A stretch of 64,000 nucleotides of DNA from Piezodorus guildinii (Eukaryota > Arthropoda > Insecta > Hemiptera > Pentatomidae): NCBI GenBank assembly GCA_023052935.1, contig CM041292.1, positions 132,508,951-132,572,950 of the forward strand, in the 5' to 3' direction. The position numbers and the translations under genes were made by a program. Shown piece after piece: positions 41,571 to 54,381 of this stretch (within the stretch, counting starts at the first letter, position 1; every line of letters starts with the position of its first letter). Below the pieces are notes generated by a model. It was not told the DNA's origin and made no database searches. It worked only from the letters and a program-made list of their open reading frames with translations.

Positions 41571-44500
41571 ACTGAAGGAATTAGTCCGGGTGGCGGTCAT
41601 TAAATGAAACAACTGAATAGTTTCAACTATTTATTGTTTGCCAACGTTTCGAACCCCATTGTGGGTCATCATCAGGGCTAAAAAGATACAAAAAGGATAC
41701 ATTTAAAATAAGATTACAAATACTATTTTTAAAAATTAATAATTGCACTAGAGAATGTCAATATTATAACATAAAAGGAAATAGATGTGTAAAGAAATCA
41801 ATTAATTAAATTACAATGGTAAAGGTATACTAATGAGAGCTATACAGACCAGATAATGACTAAAGATAGTGTACAAATATATAAGAAAAAATTACATGGA
41901 ATAAAAAACATTAAAAAATGGAGTACAGTGGAGATACGTACCGTCTGGTAGGTGAGTGGAAACTAGGTACAATTTGGTAATATGGAATATAGGCAGGTAG
42001 ATAGGTTAGTACGTACAAAAGGTTGGGTAAAATGGAAAATACGTACCATATTTCTAGACGGGATCTGACAACAATGAGTAAAATTGTAATATTAACATAA
42101 AAGGAAGTGTTCAGATTAAACCTACAATATTATTAACATCATAACGGTATTAGAAGATGTTTTAACAAGATTGTTGAAGTAAAAACAATATAATACAATA
42201 GTAAGAATAATAATGTATAAACTATATATAGTAAAACTGACTACCTCCCAACCAACGTTTTAATAATTATTGTACATGTATTAAGACATTAAAATTAACC
42301 AAGTGAAAATATTATGACAAAAATAATAATAAGTAACAATCATTGACAGATCATATAGTTGATACAAAATAGTTAAATAATTACAAATAGGAATAAATTG
42401 AATTGTAAAACCATTAAGAATTTATTAAGTGCAGAAACAAATGAAATAGATACATATATAAAATAAATGTATACATAAATAAGTAAAAAATAAACCAATA
42501 AATAAACAAAATGTATACAGTGGGATGGACATGGGAAGCTGTATTACTTAAGGGAGTTTAATATATGGCTGTAGGTGGAGGAGATGCATTGTTTGTCAGT
42601 TTTATGATTGACAGGATTAGATTGGAGATGGATGTGGACGGATTCAGCGATGAGTCTTTTTTTATATAGTTGGGAACAGAATCTAAAATGGAACAATCTT
42701 GAAAGTTAAATGAATGATTAAAAGTTATGGAGTGTTCGGAGAGTTTTGAGGCTAGAAGGTTTCGAGAGGATATGGAGGATTTATGTTGAGATATGCGGGT
42801 TTTTAAGTAGTTTTTTGTTTCTCCCACATAGGACACATCGCAATCTAAACAAGGTATTTTATAAACAATATTTGAGCGGTAGAGAGGATTTATCGGGTCT
42901 TTAGTATTAGTGAAAAGGTGGGAAAGTTTGTTCTGGGTCTTTAATCCTAGCTTTAGGGAGGGTAGGGAAGATTTAAAGGATTTTTTAATATTTTCAGACA
43001 GGTTTGGAATATACGGTAGGGATCTATATTGAAATATTGTGGGTGAATTTTGGTCTTGTATTGTAGGGAGAGTAATGGTCGTTTTTACGTTGTTGTATGA
43101 GTTTATGAGTTTTTTAATGATATTAAGTGGGAAGCTGTTTAGGGTAAGGATCTTTTTAATGCGCTGGATATTGGTAGGATGGTACTGTGGATCAGACAAG
43201 GAGAGGCAACGGTGGACGAGATTTTGGGCAACATTAATTTTTTGATGGTATGGGTGCTGGAGAAGAAATTAAGGAGTCTACCGGAATAGGTGGATTTTGC
43301 GTACCAATCAGTGGAAATAGAACCGTCCGTATTTCTTATTATCAGTAAGTCTAGAAAGGGAATTGTTGAGTTGTTTTCTTTTTCCACTGTAAAACGGAGG
43401 CGTGGATCGTAGGAGTTAAAGGATTTAAGGATATCTGGGATTTTTTATCCTCTCGAAACCTTCTAGCCTCAAAACTCTCCGAACACTCCATAACTTTTAA
43501 TCATTCATTTAACTTTCAAGATTGTTCCATTTTAGATTCTGTTCCCAACTATATAAAAAAAGACTCATCGCTGAATCCGTCCACATCCATCTCCAATCTA
43601 ATCCTGTCAATCATAAAACTGACAAACAATGCATCTCCTCCACCTACAGCCATATATTAAACTCCCTTAAGTAATACAGCTTCCCATGTCCATCCCACTG
43701 TATACATTTTGTTTATTTATTGGTTTATTTTTTACTTATTTATGTATACATTTATTTTATATATGTATCTATTTCATTTGTTTCTGCACTTAATAAATTC
43801 TTAATGGTTTTACAATTCAATTTATTCCTATTTGTAATTATTTAACTATTTTGTATCAACTATATGATCTGTCAATGATTGTTACTTATTATTATTTTTG
43901 TCATAATATTTTCACTTGGTTAATTTTAATGTCTTAATACATGTACAATAATTATTAAAACGTTGGTTGGGAGGTAGTCAGTTTTACTATATATAGTTTA
44001 TACATTATTATTCTTACTATTGTATTATATTGTTTTTACTTCAACAATCTTGTTAAAACATCTTCTAATACCGTTATGATGTTAATAATATTGTAGGTTT
44101 AATCTGAACACTTCCTTTTATGTTAATATTACAATTTTACTCATTGTTGTCAGATCCCGTCTAGAAATATGGTACGTATTTTTCCATTTTACCCAACCTT
44201 TTGTACGTACTTTCCTATCTACCTGCCTATATTCCATATTACCAAATTGTACCTAGTTTCCACTCACCTACCAGACGGTACGTATCTCCACTGTACTCCA
44301 TTTTTTAATGTTTTTTATTCCATGTAATTTTTTCTTATATATTTGTACACTATCTTTAGTCATTATCTGGTCTGTATAGCTCTCATTAGTATACCTTTAC
44401 CATTGTAATTTAATTAATTGATTTCTTTACACATCTATTTCCTTTTATGTTATAATATTGACATTCTCTAGTGCAATTATTAATTTTTAAAAATAGTATT

Positions 44501-44679
44501 TGTAATCTTATTTTAAATGTATCCTTTTTGTATCTTTTTAGCCCTGATGATGACCCACAATGGGGGTCGAAACGTTGGCAAACAATAAAATAGTTGAAAC
44601 TATTCAGTTGTTTCATTTAATGACCGCCACCCGGACTAATTCCTTCAGTAATTCTCAACGGTCAACTAATTATATCCAC
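41571..44679. mobile_element. Penelope-like element, two 5'-truncated copies head-to-head
   Basis: Copy 1 (minus, about 43445 to 41571) holds the reverse transcriptase C terminus, GIY-YIG endonuclease and 3' region. Copy 2 (plus, about 43449 to 44679) starts within the endonuclease and repeats the same 3' region, so 41571-42770 and 43449-44650 are inverse copies. Both end in the Penelope-type repeat with GATGATGACCCACAATGGGG and GTCGAAACGTTGG. Copy 2 has a 29-base extra tail. A single 12-bp duplication surrounds both, so they arrived together. Confidence 0.88.
42558..43445 (-). pseudogene. Penelope reverse transcriptase C terminus and GIY-YIG endonuclease
   Basis: Frame 43139-43387 reads NNSTIPFLDLLIIR, STDWYAKSTYSGRLLNF, the end of the reverse transcriptase. 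After a frame change between 43,200 and 43,260 the second frame continues. It has NPLYRSNIVYKIPCLDCDVS, YVGETKNYLKTRISQHKSS and SEHSITFNHSFNF, a GIY-YIG nuclease with the CxxC typical of Penelope. Polymerase active-site motifs are absent because the copy is 5'-truncated near 43,445. Confidence 0.88.
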
Positions 44680-44691
44680 TATAATTATTTT
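44680..44691. repeat. Target-site duplication of the Penelope pair, right
   Basis: TATAATTATTTT, partner of 41559-41570. Confidence 0.8.
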
Positions 44692-44885
44692 ATTTTAAAT
44701 AATGTTCTATGCAAGAAAAATTATTATTAAAGCATCCTATTAGCCTAATTATTTAGTTTAAGTCTAAACTTGAAAGAAATTTTTTTTCATAAATAATAAA
44801 TGTTCATAATTATAAAACCGCTGCAAATAATTACACAATGGTTTAATGTTTCCAAATGATTATATTAGGGTATAATAATTTATAT

Positions 44886-45176
44886 GAGAGCGGCGTGGTA
44901 TCGTGGATAAAGTATTCGGCTACTGTACTTCAGGTCCTGGGTTCGAACCCTGCCTGAGGCAGAATTATGTAATTTCAGCAGTGGTGCGACCCAGGGTTAC
45001 GGAGACCCTTCTGGGGTATACAAAGCATCTATAAAGGAGGTACCCTAAAAGTAGGGAAGCCGTGATTTAGGCTTTATCACAGCCGTTTTCCGTGGAACAG
45101 CACGAAGATAAGTATAGAGATAAGAACTGAAACCAAGACACGTTGCGGAGCAGACTTTTTTTTTTTTTTGTATAGC
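44886..45176 (+). repeat. SINE-2, tRNA-derived
   Basis: The head GAGCGGCGTGGTATCGTGGA has an A-box-like region, and GGGTTCGAACCC at 44939-44950 is a perfect B box. A ~220-bp body follows, ending GCGGAGCAGAC and a run of T (Pol III terminator-like) instead of poly(A). It is unrelated to SINE-1. Confidence 0.7.
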
Positions 45177-47660
45177 TTTTTACCGACAATTAACTTATAT
45201 GTTTAGCGATAGAATAATCAAAGAAAAGTGGACAATCACGACTGTTAAGTTAAGTTTAAAACACTGTATTTCTAAACCGGTAACAATTTATTGATTTATC
45301 TTCTTTTTTTTTTTTTTTTTTAGAGAGAATTAAATTTTATATCGATTAGCAATTTCGGTTGCATTTTTTATTCGTTATTCGCGTTCTACATATTATGTTT
45401 CAAGATACGATGACTTTAGTTCAATACTAAAAACAGATATTAAACTATACTAAGTACATTCAATAATCATAAAAATAAAAACATAACTAATTTCAATCCA
45501 ATTAAAAAAATCTAAAACAAATCATTCATTCATTATATTTAGCACTCCTATTGAAATTAGAGCAATTGTAATAAAATATAGTACCAGAAAAAATACTCTG
45601 AAATTTAATATGTAGCTTTTTCTTGAAAACAAATGATAAAATTTTTATTTTCTGTGTTTTGTTTACATTATAGACAAGTGCAACGGTGCTGCTTCGAAAA
45701 TAATGACAATAGTAAAAACATACACCACTCAACCTCATGGAAAGTCTAAAAAAATGTTCTGTTTGTAAGCGAATGGTTATGCAATTAGTTGATATGGCCT
45801 AGATAACTCACAGCCACTAATTTGTTCGCTAATTATCGCATCTTGGGTAATATGAAAGAATAAATAATTATTCAGGTACAGCCGGATAACATACTCCTGT
45901 TTTGCCACTTAATATGATCACCTCGCGCTTAATTATGTCTTATGTTTCTATAAATACATACAATAGTTTTGCAATTTCATAGGCGTTGGCAAGATTCTGT
46001 AGCAGAATGCAGCTGGGATGTAAGGAAAGAGAAGGCAAGTTGGTTAAAAAATGTAAATTATTTTTTCACTGTCGCGTATTTCTTATTTAATTATTTTGGT
46101 GTTTTATTTTTATCTGCCAAACCAATCATAAGGGGGGCTGATTTCCTCAGTCGACACCCATAACAGGCTCTCATATTCGTAAACGGCATTTCTTTGACAC
46201 TCGATCTTTCTCCTGCCCACCATTTCTTTTTTTCTTCCATTAAGTTTCCTTCCTCGAACCAGATTTTCTATTAAAACTTACCGCCTTAATATCTTAAAAA
46301 TAAAATACAAATATTTCCAAATTTAAACCTTTAAATGTTAAATTTAATAAATATTAGATTGAATATAAGTAAGAAGGAAACATATAAAAGAAATGAACTC
46401 TTCTCAGAGATCTTGCCCATGTTTCCACCCCAACAGTTATTTATGAGAGTGTGCCTCAGACAATATGGAGGTCTACTAGGGTCCCCCATGTCTTTAAATA
46501 GTTAGGTACCCACTTCTTGGGGTCCGTTAAGCCCCAAGAGTATCGGCCCTACCTCAGCCAATCTCAGATCTTGTTAATAAATAATTTTTACACTCGTGTA
46601 CGGAACCCCTCAACATAGGTCCCTCAGATGATATTCACTGTACGAGGTAAAGGAAAATCTGTATCTTTTATTGATACCGCTTTGTTGAGACACATAATAC
46701 AATTTAGAAAACGAAGCTCTAAACTTTTGAAGACGCGTTTGTAAAGCGTAATCATTCTACCTTGTTTAATATATTCCGGAGAAGTTCCATGCGCAAGTGA
46801 GGCTTCGTGTATAAGTGGCCTGACTGCGAATGAGGGAGGAAGGAAGTGCTAAGGAAGAGGAGGGAGATGCAAAGAATATTCTCTAAATATGCAAAAGTAT
46901 TCTAACTAGATCCTCCCGACCGGCTCCCCTGGGCACGCTAACTAGCGCGGGGGTCTCGCGAGAAGTGGAGGGTGGCTGTGTCCTGCAACGGAATGAGGAA
47001 TAAGATTAGCTTACTATAATAAATAACAGCATTACTTAAAAATATAAAAATAGTTATGTATATTACTGACTAGGGAGCTATTCTGTAGCAGGAGATAGTT
47101 GAAGATCATTGGTTATCTTTTTATACTAGACAAGAATAAAAATATTAATGTTATATCATGTTTTTTCAGCGAAAAATTCTTTAGGCGGGTTATGCGATTT
47201 TGGGTAGGGATAAAAGCATAGATTTCGTAACCATGGTAACGTCACCAACATGCTCTAGACTGGCGCATGCGCTCTGTGTATACCTGCTATTAGAGATTAA
47301 AAATATCGCTATTTATAGTACTTAAATTTCAGTATTTAATTGAACTAAAGTCATTTGCAAATGAATGATTAAAGGCATGGTAGATAAACTTTGTCTTAGA
47401 ACTTACCTCTTGCTGTATATAAAGTTAATATAATGAATATCTTAAATCTCTTGGCTTTAAAATATCGATATTTGTAAATATTATTAAACAATTACTATGC
47501 ATGAAAACATGATGATCCTTACGGTCAATATTTAAATCGTGGTAAAGCGAAATCAAAAAGAATATCTTAATTATATATATGACATTTGAAAATTAAATTC
47601 ATTTTAATAATACGAATATGAATTTCTAGTAAGTTTTTTTTTTTTTTTTCATAACCACTG
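45177..47660. other. AT-rich DNA, nothing recognised
   Basis: Contains a short GC-rich patch at 46,900-46,990. No gene or repeat identified. Confidence 0.45.
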
Positions 47661-48545
47661 ATTTTATTACTTTCACTTACTATATATAGTAAGGGGAAGT
47701 ATTGCGATCGTGAAAATTTTCGAATTCCAGTTTTCAACGGAAATACACGTTTTAGGGTCCCCTGAGTCCAAATAACCAAGTCCCGCAAAAAGGTCTGTGT
47801 GTGTGTGTGGTAACTCCCGGGCGGAAACGGTAAGTCCTATGAAACTGAAATTTCACATTTAAGACAACTATACGCCTGAGACGTGACAAATTTTTTTCAT
47901 CAAAATGAGCCTACCAGAAGAGGCACTTTATACCATGCATTTTGCACCTTTTTTCGATTTTCTCAAAAACGGTTCTGACGATTTTGATTAAACTCGCTAT
48001 ATCGATGTAAAATTTAATGGGCTTTAATATCATGTAGGTTTTATTTAGATAACAATGGTCTGACACGGCTTAAATGCCGATATTTTAAATTGTCTTCCCC
48101 TAAAGTACCTTTAATTTTGTAGATTCAATAATAATAACTAGATTATCTTGTTAACGCTGATGAAAAACTGGTAAATATATAAATTGAATAAATTCGATAC
48201 CCAACTAAAGGAGAAAACAGAAAAAAATATTTTTTTAATGCAATTTTTCGTTTTTGAACATAAGAGCAGTAATATACATGTATGATATACCGTTGGAAAG
48301 CTAAAGATTTTAGAAAAAATATCATCTCATACACAAGCTTTTAAAAGTTATTGGAGAGTGATGAAAAGAAGATAAAACTTACTGATTATTTAAGATAATA
48401 ATATAATTGATTTTTGAATCAAACACAAGTTTCTATATTAATTCAATTTGATTAATTCCTTAATAATTTCATGTATTTTTATCTCTAACTGTATTTGAAA
48501 ATTCTTTCATTGATTTTAAAAATGGAGGTAAGTGAAAGTCGTGTG
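47661..48545 (+). repeat. Repeat family X, longest copy, with 12-bp terminal inverted repeats
   Basis: ACTTTCACTTAC (47669-47680) is mirrored by GTAAGTGAAAGT (48528-48539). The interior aligns with 35045-35890 and, reversed, with 57050-57262. There is no coding capacity. The inverted ends suggest a MITE-like element, but no target duplication was seen. Confidence 0.65.
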
Positions 48546-49099
48546 TTGCCCGCACTAGATTTTTTTTACACAAAATACAATACAAATATGATACAATACA
48601 CATGTCACAAATATTTGTCCTTCTATTAACCGAAGTTACTACTAAGTACAATGTATATTTCATAACTAATTAATACATAAGCTTTTTGATTACTTGGGAG
48701 AGAAACTGAGGTTATATCTGTGAAACCACTATAAAGCTTGTTTCTATCTGAATTTCCTTGATACAAGCGGTATGTCCATAAAAAAAATTTGCTCTGTGTA
48801 CCACAAAATCATAAAATCTACAGTCAGATTCAGATTACGATGACATACTTTAAGATGATACATCACTACAGAATGATGATGTTTTACAATTAAATGAAGC
48901 AATAATTAAAAAAAAAAAATACATTATCTACTTTAACGAACGTACTCTTCTTTCCAACCAAATTCCAGCGCAAATCGTCAATTTAAGAAAAATGTTTTTT
49001 CTTAGCCTCTTATTTTCTCTTCTAAAAGCTGCAATGCTGGAAGGTTCTCTTTTTTCTGCGATCATGCATTTTAAGGAATTACATCTCTTCAAAGTAACT
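48546..49099. other. Noncoding DNA, nothing recognised
   Basis: No feature identified. Confidence 0.45.
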
Positions 49100-49109
49100 T
49101 CTGGAGAGT
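49100..49109. repeat. Jockey-A target-site duplication, left
   Basis: TCTGGAGAGT, identical to 53689-53698. Confidence 0.8.
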
Positions 49110-49366
49110 TTTTTTTCAACAACAACAATTTTTATTCAGTAAAATTACAATCTGTCCCAATTTGGACATTAATAGTAGTGCTAAAAGATATCATACATAC
49201 TACATTCATACAATATTTACACGGAATAAAATTACAATAAAATATATACACATTAATGAATCAATACAATAGTCAAGAATTCACTTATACCTATATACAC
49301 ATACACACACTCATACGTACATCACATTGAGTGGAGAATCTAGCCAGTGCTAGAACTCCAATGTAT

Positions 49367-52045
49367 TTACAACAGGTCGCGGGGCCACTGCCGTTTCAAC
49401 CTTCTAGGTGGGTTGTATGGATGAGTGGAGCTGGATAGGGATTGAGCTAGAGGATTAGGATGATGAAATAGGTTCTGGTGGAATTTGGAAAATTTGGATG
49501 GAATTAGGTCTGAAATAAATGGAACATTAAGGTCGTGGTGCAAGGTATAGTTGGAGACATAATAAGGAGGATTTACTATTGTACGGAGGACTTTGGATTG
49601 AAAGGATTGAATGCGTTTGATGTTAGTACGTTTAGCTGTCCCCTACAGTTCAAGTCCGTAGGTCCAAATGGGCTTCAGTATTGTCTTGTAGATTAATAAT
49701 TTGTTGTCAGCTGTAAGTTCAGATTTTCTGTTGAGTAGTCGGTATAACTGTCCGAATCGTCGGTTGAGTTCTTGTCTTTTAAGTCTTGTATGTGGGTCCC
49801 AAGTCAATCTTTTGTCTAATAGTAAGCCAAGATACCGGACTGTATCTGAAGGAGGAATTGGAATGGAATTGAAGTAAACTGGCGGACAGGAGTTTCGTCG
49901 AAGAGTGAAGGTTACGTGTTTGCATTTGGCTTCGTTCACCTTTATGCGCCAAGCATTACACCAGTCTTCGATAAGAGAAAGGTGTCTTTGCAGGTTTAAG
50001 GATGCTGTTTCAGGATTGGAACTGGATGATAGGATGGCGGTGTCGTCTGCAAAAGTTGCCAGAAAGGTATCAGGATGTGTAGGAATATCAGCAGTGTAAA
50101 GGATGTAGAGGACGGGTCCCAAGACGCTGCCTTGAGGAACACCGGCCTCAACGGGATAAAGGTTAGAAAATTCTACACCACACCGAACGCGGAAGGAACG
50201 GTTTGAGAGATAGGATCGGAGAATGAGGTATAGAGACTGGGGTAAATGGGTTTTCAGCTTGAAGAGTAATCCAGTGTGCCATACCCGGTCAAAAGCTTGC
50301 GCAATGTCCAGAAACGCACCAGAACAATACTCTTTGCATTCAAGAGCTGAGGAAATATGGTCTACAACTCGGAGCCCCTGTTGAACTGTGGAATGCTGAG
50401 GACGGAATCCAAACTGATGGGAAGGAAGATTTTGAGATTCTAATATGGGTAGGATACGTTTAAGAAGAAGCCTTTCGAAGATTTTTGAGAGGATGGGGAG
50501 TAGACTAATAGGCCTGTAGGATGAAGTGTTGTTGGAAGGTTTGCCTGGTTTTAGAAAAAGAATGATAGTGGAATGTTTCTATAACAGAGGAAAATAGGTG
50601 GTGTGTAGGATGCAGTTGTAAATATAAGTAAGGAATATAACAGCTTTCTGCGGAAGTTGTCGGAGGATCTGGGGAGTAAGGAGATCGTGTCCAGGAGATT
50701 TACGGAGGGTCAGTTTTTGGAGAAGATATTTGACCTCAGAGGGATTAATAGCTTTAGGAGGTAGGGAAAGTGGAATTGGTGACATAAGAAAGTCTTGCAC
50801 TGTTGCGGTGTGATTGGCGTGGGATTCCGGGTGAGGAGTGAAAACTTTGGAGAGGTGTGTGGCGAATTCCTCGGCTTTATCTTCATCAGCCCAGGAGTCA
50901 TCACAACGTCGGAGAGGATGGGAAACTTGATGGTATTTTAGGATATTTTTCGTGATATTCCACAGGGAATTATCACGAGCTGATAGAGAGGAGAGGTAGG
51001 AATTAAAGGACTGGGAACGGAAGGTCGCCAACTCCCTCTTCAATTGTCTACAATAGAAGTTATAGGAGCGGCGATCTGTTGGGTGTCGGGTGCGCTGCCA
51101 TAATGATCTTGCTCGGCGTTTGGTATGGATGAGGTCTATAATATGTTGTGGAAAATGATTTTGGTGAGGATTTATATTGGAGTGTTTAGGAGAGGAGGCA
51201 GTCCAGACAGCTTGTTGGATGGCGGTGGTAAAGGAATAGACGGAATTATCTAGGTCATCTGGGGTTTTGAGGGTTACTCTGAGGTCAATATTATCGGTTA
51301 GGATTTGGCGGAAAAGGTTCCAGTTGACAGGGCCTCGGATGAATGATGGTGGAATGGGTTTTGGAATTGGAGTGAGAGATACTTTTAGGATCAGTGGACT
51401 ATGGTCTGAGGATAGTTCATCAAGGCGAGTTACAGACAAGTTGAGGGAGCCTAATCCGCTGTGGATAAAGAAGTAGAGGATGTCAGGATTGCGGTTAGGA
51501 TCGGTTGGCCAGTAGGTAGGGGAGTCAGGAGGCAGGATATTAAAATTTCGGGAGTTGAGTGCAGACAGCAAATTTCGTCCCCGAGAATTCGTGGTTCTGG
51601 AACCCCACTGCTGATGCTTGGCGTTTAAGTCTGCACCCAGAATGAAGCAATTTCCTAAGGAATCCAGGATGGATACAAATTCGGAATTGGAAATGGAATG
51701 TTTAGGAGGGCAATATGCAGATGTGAGGGTTACCGGAAAGGAAAAAGTCTTGATTACTATTGCTGTGGCTTGTAGGAAATCATAGGTGGGAAGTGGGAGT
51801 AAATGATGAGAGAGGGATTGGTGGACAATGATAGCAGAACCGGCATGGGCTTTGCCGTCTGGGTGGTCAGTACGGTATGTCATATACTGCGGTATTTTGA
51901 AGTACTGTTTAGTGGTTAGTCTTGTTTCAGTTATAAGTGCAACATCGATTGTTTTGTCTTGCAACAACGCTGTCAGTTCGTCAGTATGATTTCTAACACC
52001 ATTCGCATTCCAAAGGAGAATGGATAAGGAGTTAGGTGAATTCAT
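49367..52045 (-). pseudogene. Jockey-A ORF2: AP endonuclease and reverse transcriptase
   Basis: The frame of 893 codons starts at the ATG at 52045, immediately after the ORF1 stop (TAAATG). The endonuclease domain comes first: LLWNANGVRNH, LITETRL, GADLNAKHQQWGS and SDHSPL. Then the reverse transcriptase: SYRPISLLP, GFRPQHSTVQQ, AFLDIAQAFDRVWH, GVPQGSVLGP, FADDTAIL and the thumb RYLGLLLDKRLTWDPHTR, ending PPRRLKRQWPRDLL. Two stops interrupt it, TAG at 50579-50581 and TAG at 49643-49645. Paralogs in this window (55.7, 54.8 and 6.9 kb) have tryptophan at both. All catalytic motifs are otherwise intact. Confidence 0.9.
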
Positions 52046-53341
52046 TTAAGGATTTTTCAAGGCAGGGATTAAATTTGATACTAGATTTGTAAGGAGTGAT
52101 ATAAGCGGCATAACAAGAGATTTCATTTCGGAGATGAACGATGTCATTAGACTGGTAAGATCTGTGACGTTTGATGGTGAAGGGATATGAGGAATTTGAT
52201 GTTGAGGAGTTTTTTGAAGATTAGGTAAACTTTGAGAAGTAGATTGTTGTACAATAGATTGAGATTGTTGAGGAAAACGTTGTTCCGGCAGTGCCTCGAC
52301 TTCATGATTCTGGTTTCCACCTCCAAGCAAGTGGGCAAATGACACGTTAGAATTTACAAGTTTAGATGGTTCTCTTCTGCTTCTGGTTGGTGCAGCTGTT
52401 TTATTCGTATCCTGAGGTTTTTGGTATCTGGTTCGGAGTTTCTTGTAGATTTCACATCCCTTGTAGTTAGCCGGGTGGTCCTTGAGGCACAGAGCACATA
52501 CAGCGGGTGTAGATCTTGATCTTGTACATTCTTCTGTTTTATGCTGTTCACCGCATTTCACACAGCGTGGTATGTGATGGCAATAACTTCTGGTATGACC
52601 ATATGCCTGACAGTTATGGCACTGAACAATGTCTTTCTTTGTGTAAGGTTTTTCAACCTTTACACGGGTATAGTAGAGTCTACTGAGGTCATAGATATTT
52701 TCGACTCCTGCTGATGGTTCCAAGTCCACGAAGAATAGAGGTAGTGGACTTTTATCTTTTAGAACGTTGGTGACTTGCCTCACTTGGAATCCTAGTTCTG
52801 TCAGTTCTTCTTTGATAGCTTCAACGGGTGTTGAGGAATGTAGGTTTCTGATTACGACCCTTAATGCTCTCTCCTGGCGCAGCTGATAAGTATGAAAGTC
52901 AGCTTTGGTCTCAGTCAGATATTTCACAATCTTTCTGTAGGTTTCAGCAGTAGTCGGAGATATTTTAGTATCATTGGTTCTACTTATACAATAATAACTA
53001 TTAGGATCAGTTACTTTGTTTAAATGCGCACACATAAGTTTAAAATTTTTAATATTCTTAACAAATATTGGTGGAGGTAGTGGTTCCCTGGGTATAGGAG
53101 AAGATTCCATGGTTTCTTTTTCATTTTGGAGGATTTGAAATGGATTCGGTGTAAAAAACGGGGATTCATCAGTTATTCATTGTGATGATGTGCTGGGCTG
53201 TGGTTCAGATCCTAATGAGGTAGCTGACGTGTTCGCTGGTGGAATCATTTTTTTATTTTGTTCACGGCGGGGTCTCTGTTTTGTGGGAGACGAGTTTGAA
53301 CCTGCAGATCTAGATCTTTTACTTGCAGACTTTGAGGACAT
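52046..53341 (-). pseudogene. Jockey-A ORF1: Gag-like RNA-binding protein
   Basis: The 354-codon open stretch from 53110 has an RRM-like region (LRVVIRNLHSSTPVEAIKEE, near residue 85) and three CCHC knuckles (CHNCQAYGHTRSYC, CVKCGEQHKTEEC, CALCLKDHPANYKGC, near residues 164-215). A Gln/Ser-rich tail follows. The same frame continues upstream through one TGA (53177-53179) to an ATG at 53341, with a basic, Ser-rich start (MSSKSASKRSRSAG). The real protein therefore probably starts at 53341 and this copy is truncated by the TGA. The product would bind the element's RNA. Confidence 0.85.
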
Positions 53342-53688
53342 GACTTGATGAAAATATCTCATTGATCAAGAAAATAATAATAATAATAAATAAATAATGA
53401 GATAAGAATTAAAGATAAAAGAAAGATAAGTAAAAGAAAAGCAAGCCCGAGCTTGCCGAGCTAGCGGCAATCAGCTGATCAGTGACCCTCCTTTCACTTT
53501 TTCGTGATTGTACAAAGTAAATTATAACTTTGCTTACCGAAATGTCTCTAATATTCACTGCCGTAGTATTCCTGAGGTCTAGTGATGTTCTCCAGACCGA
53601 ATTCAAGCGAATTCCTACTGAAAAAAGCAAAAATCTGAGAGACGATGTAACGTATGACTGTTATCATCGAGCGCATCAGCTGATTTTG

Positions 53689-53698
53689 TCTGGAGAGT
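53689..53698. repeat. Jockey-A target-site duplication, right
   Basis: TCTGGAGAGT, partner of 49100-49109. Confidence 0.8.
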
Positions 53699-54381
53699 AA
53701 TAACATGTTAGGTAATAATCACCTTCTAAAATAGTTTGCTTCGGCCTTACAACTAAACTTATACTAATTTATTTATTCCCTGAGTTTCTGCCGTCACTGA
53801 GGTATTCCTAGAGGTTTCACTTGATTACATAAAGGATTGGATACAAATTTTGTTGATTCCAAAAATTTTAGGTTACTCACTCAAAAAAATTTTGATTGTT
53901 GGTATTTTCAAAACTTTGTTCTTTTTACTCTTTGGAATCACGCCCCTTTTGAGATTCTTCTTAGATTGCCGATTTGTAATGTCTGGACACTCTTTACTAT
54001 TGATTTTGCTACGCGTTGAAAAAGTTGAGAGCCATATAACAGTGGCGGAGGAAGAATTGCTTTGTATATCACCACCTTTAGTCGGAGAGGTTAACTTTAA
54101 GATGATATTCAATGGTTGAACCTAAACATTTTTCAACTTACAGATTTATTTATTTTAGAAAAGTGAACTGAAAATTTTAACTATTTGTCGAATGTGATTC
54201 TAAGATATACAATATTTTTGGAAAGTTTAATTTGACATTTATTTAGATTAAATCCTAAAGGGATTTATTTTTTACCTTTTTTAACTTCAATTAACTTCTA
54301 TGTTTAGCCGCTTTAGCTCTAAAGCTATCATTTGACAGGCATTTCGTGATTTTTTGAGAGCCTTACTATCATACACTTACA
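53699..54381. other. Noncoding DNA, nothing recognised
   Basis: No feature identified between the two Jockey elements. Confidence 0.45.

Larger units (their letters stand above)
49110..53688 (-). mobile_element. Jockey-A: full-length Jockey-type non-LTR retrotransposon
   Basis: A 4.58-kb element between 10-bp target duplications. The 5' end is at 53688 and the 3' end at 49110, with an A-run and GTTGTTGTTG on the minus strand. It has ORF1 (zinc-knuckle nucleic-acid-binding protein) and ORF2 (endonuclease and reverse transcriptase). Both frames run through without frameshift and are interrupted only by three in-frame stops. Near the 5' end CAGTCATACGTTACATCGTC resembles an internal initiator region. 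Confidence 0.9.
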
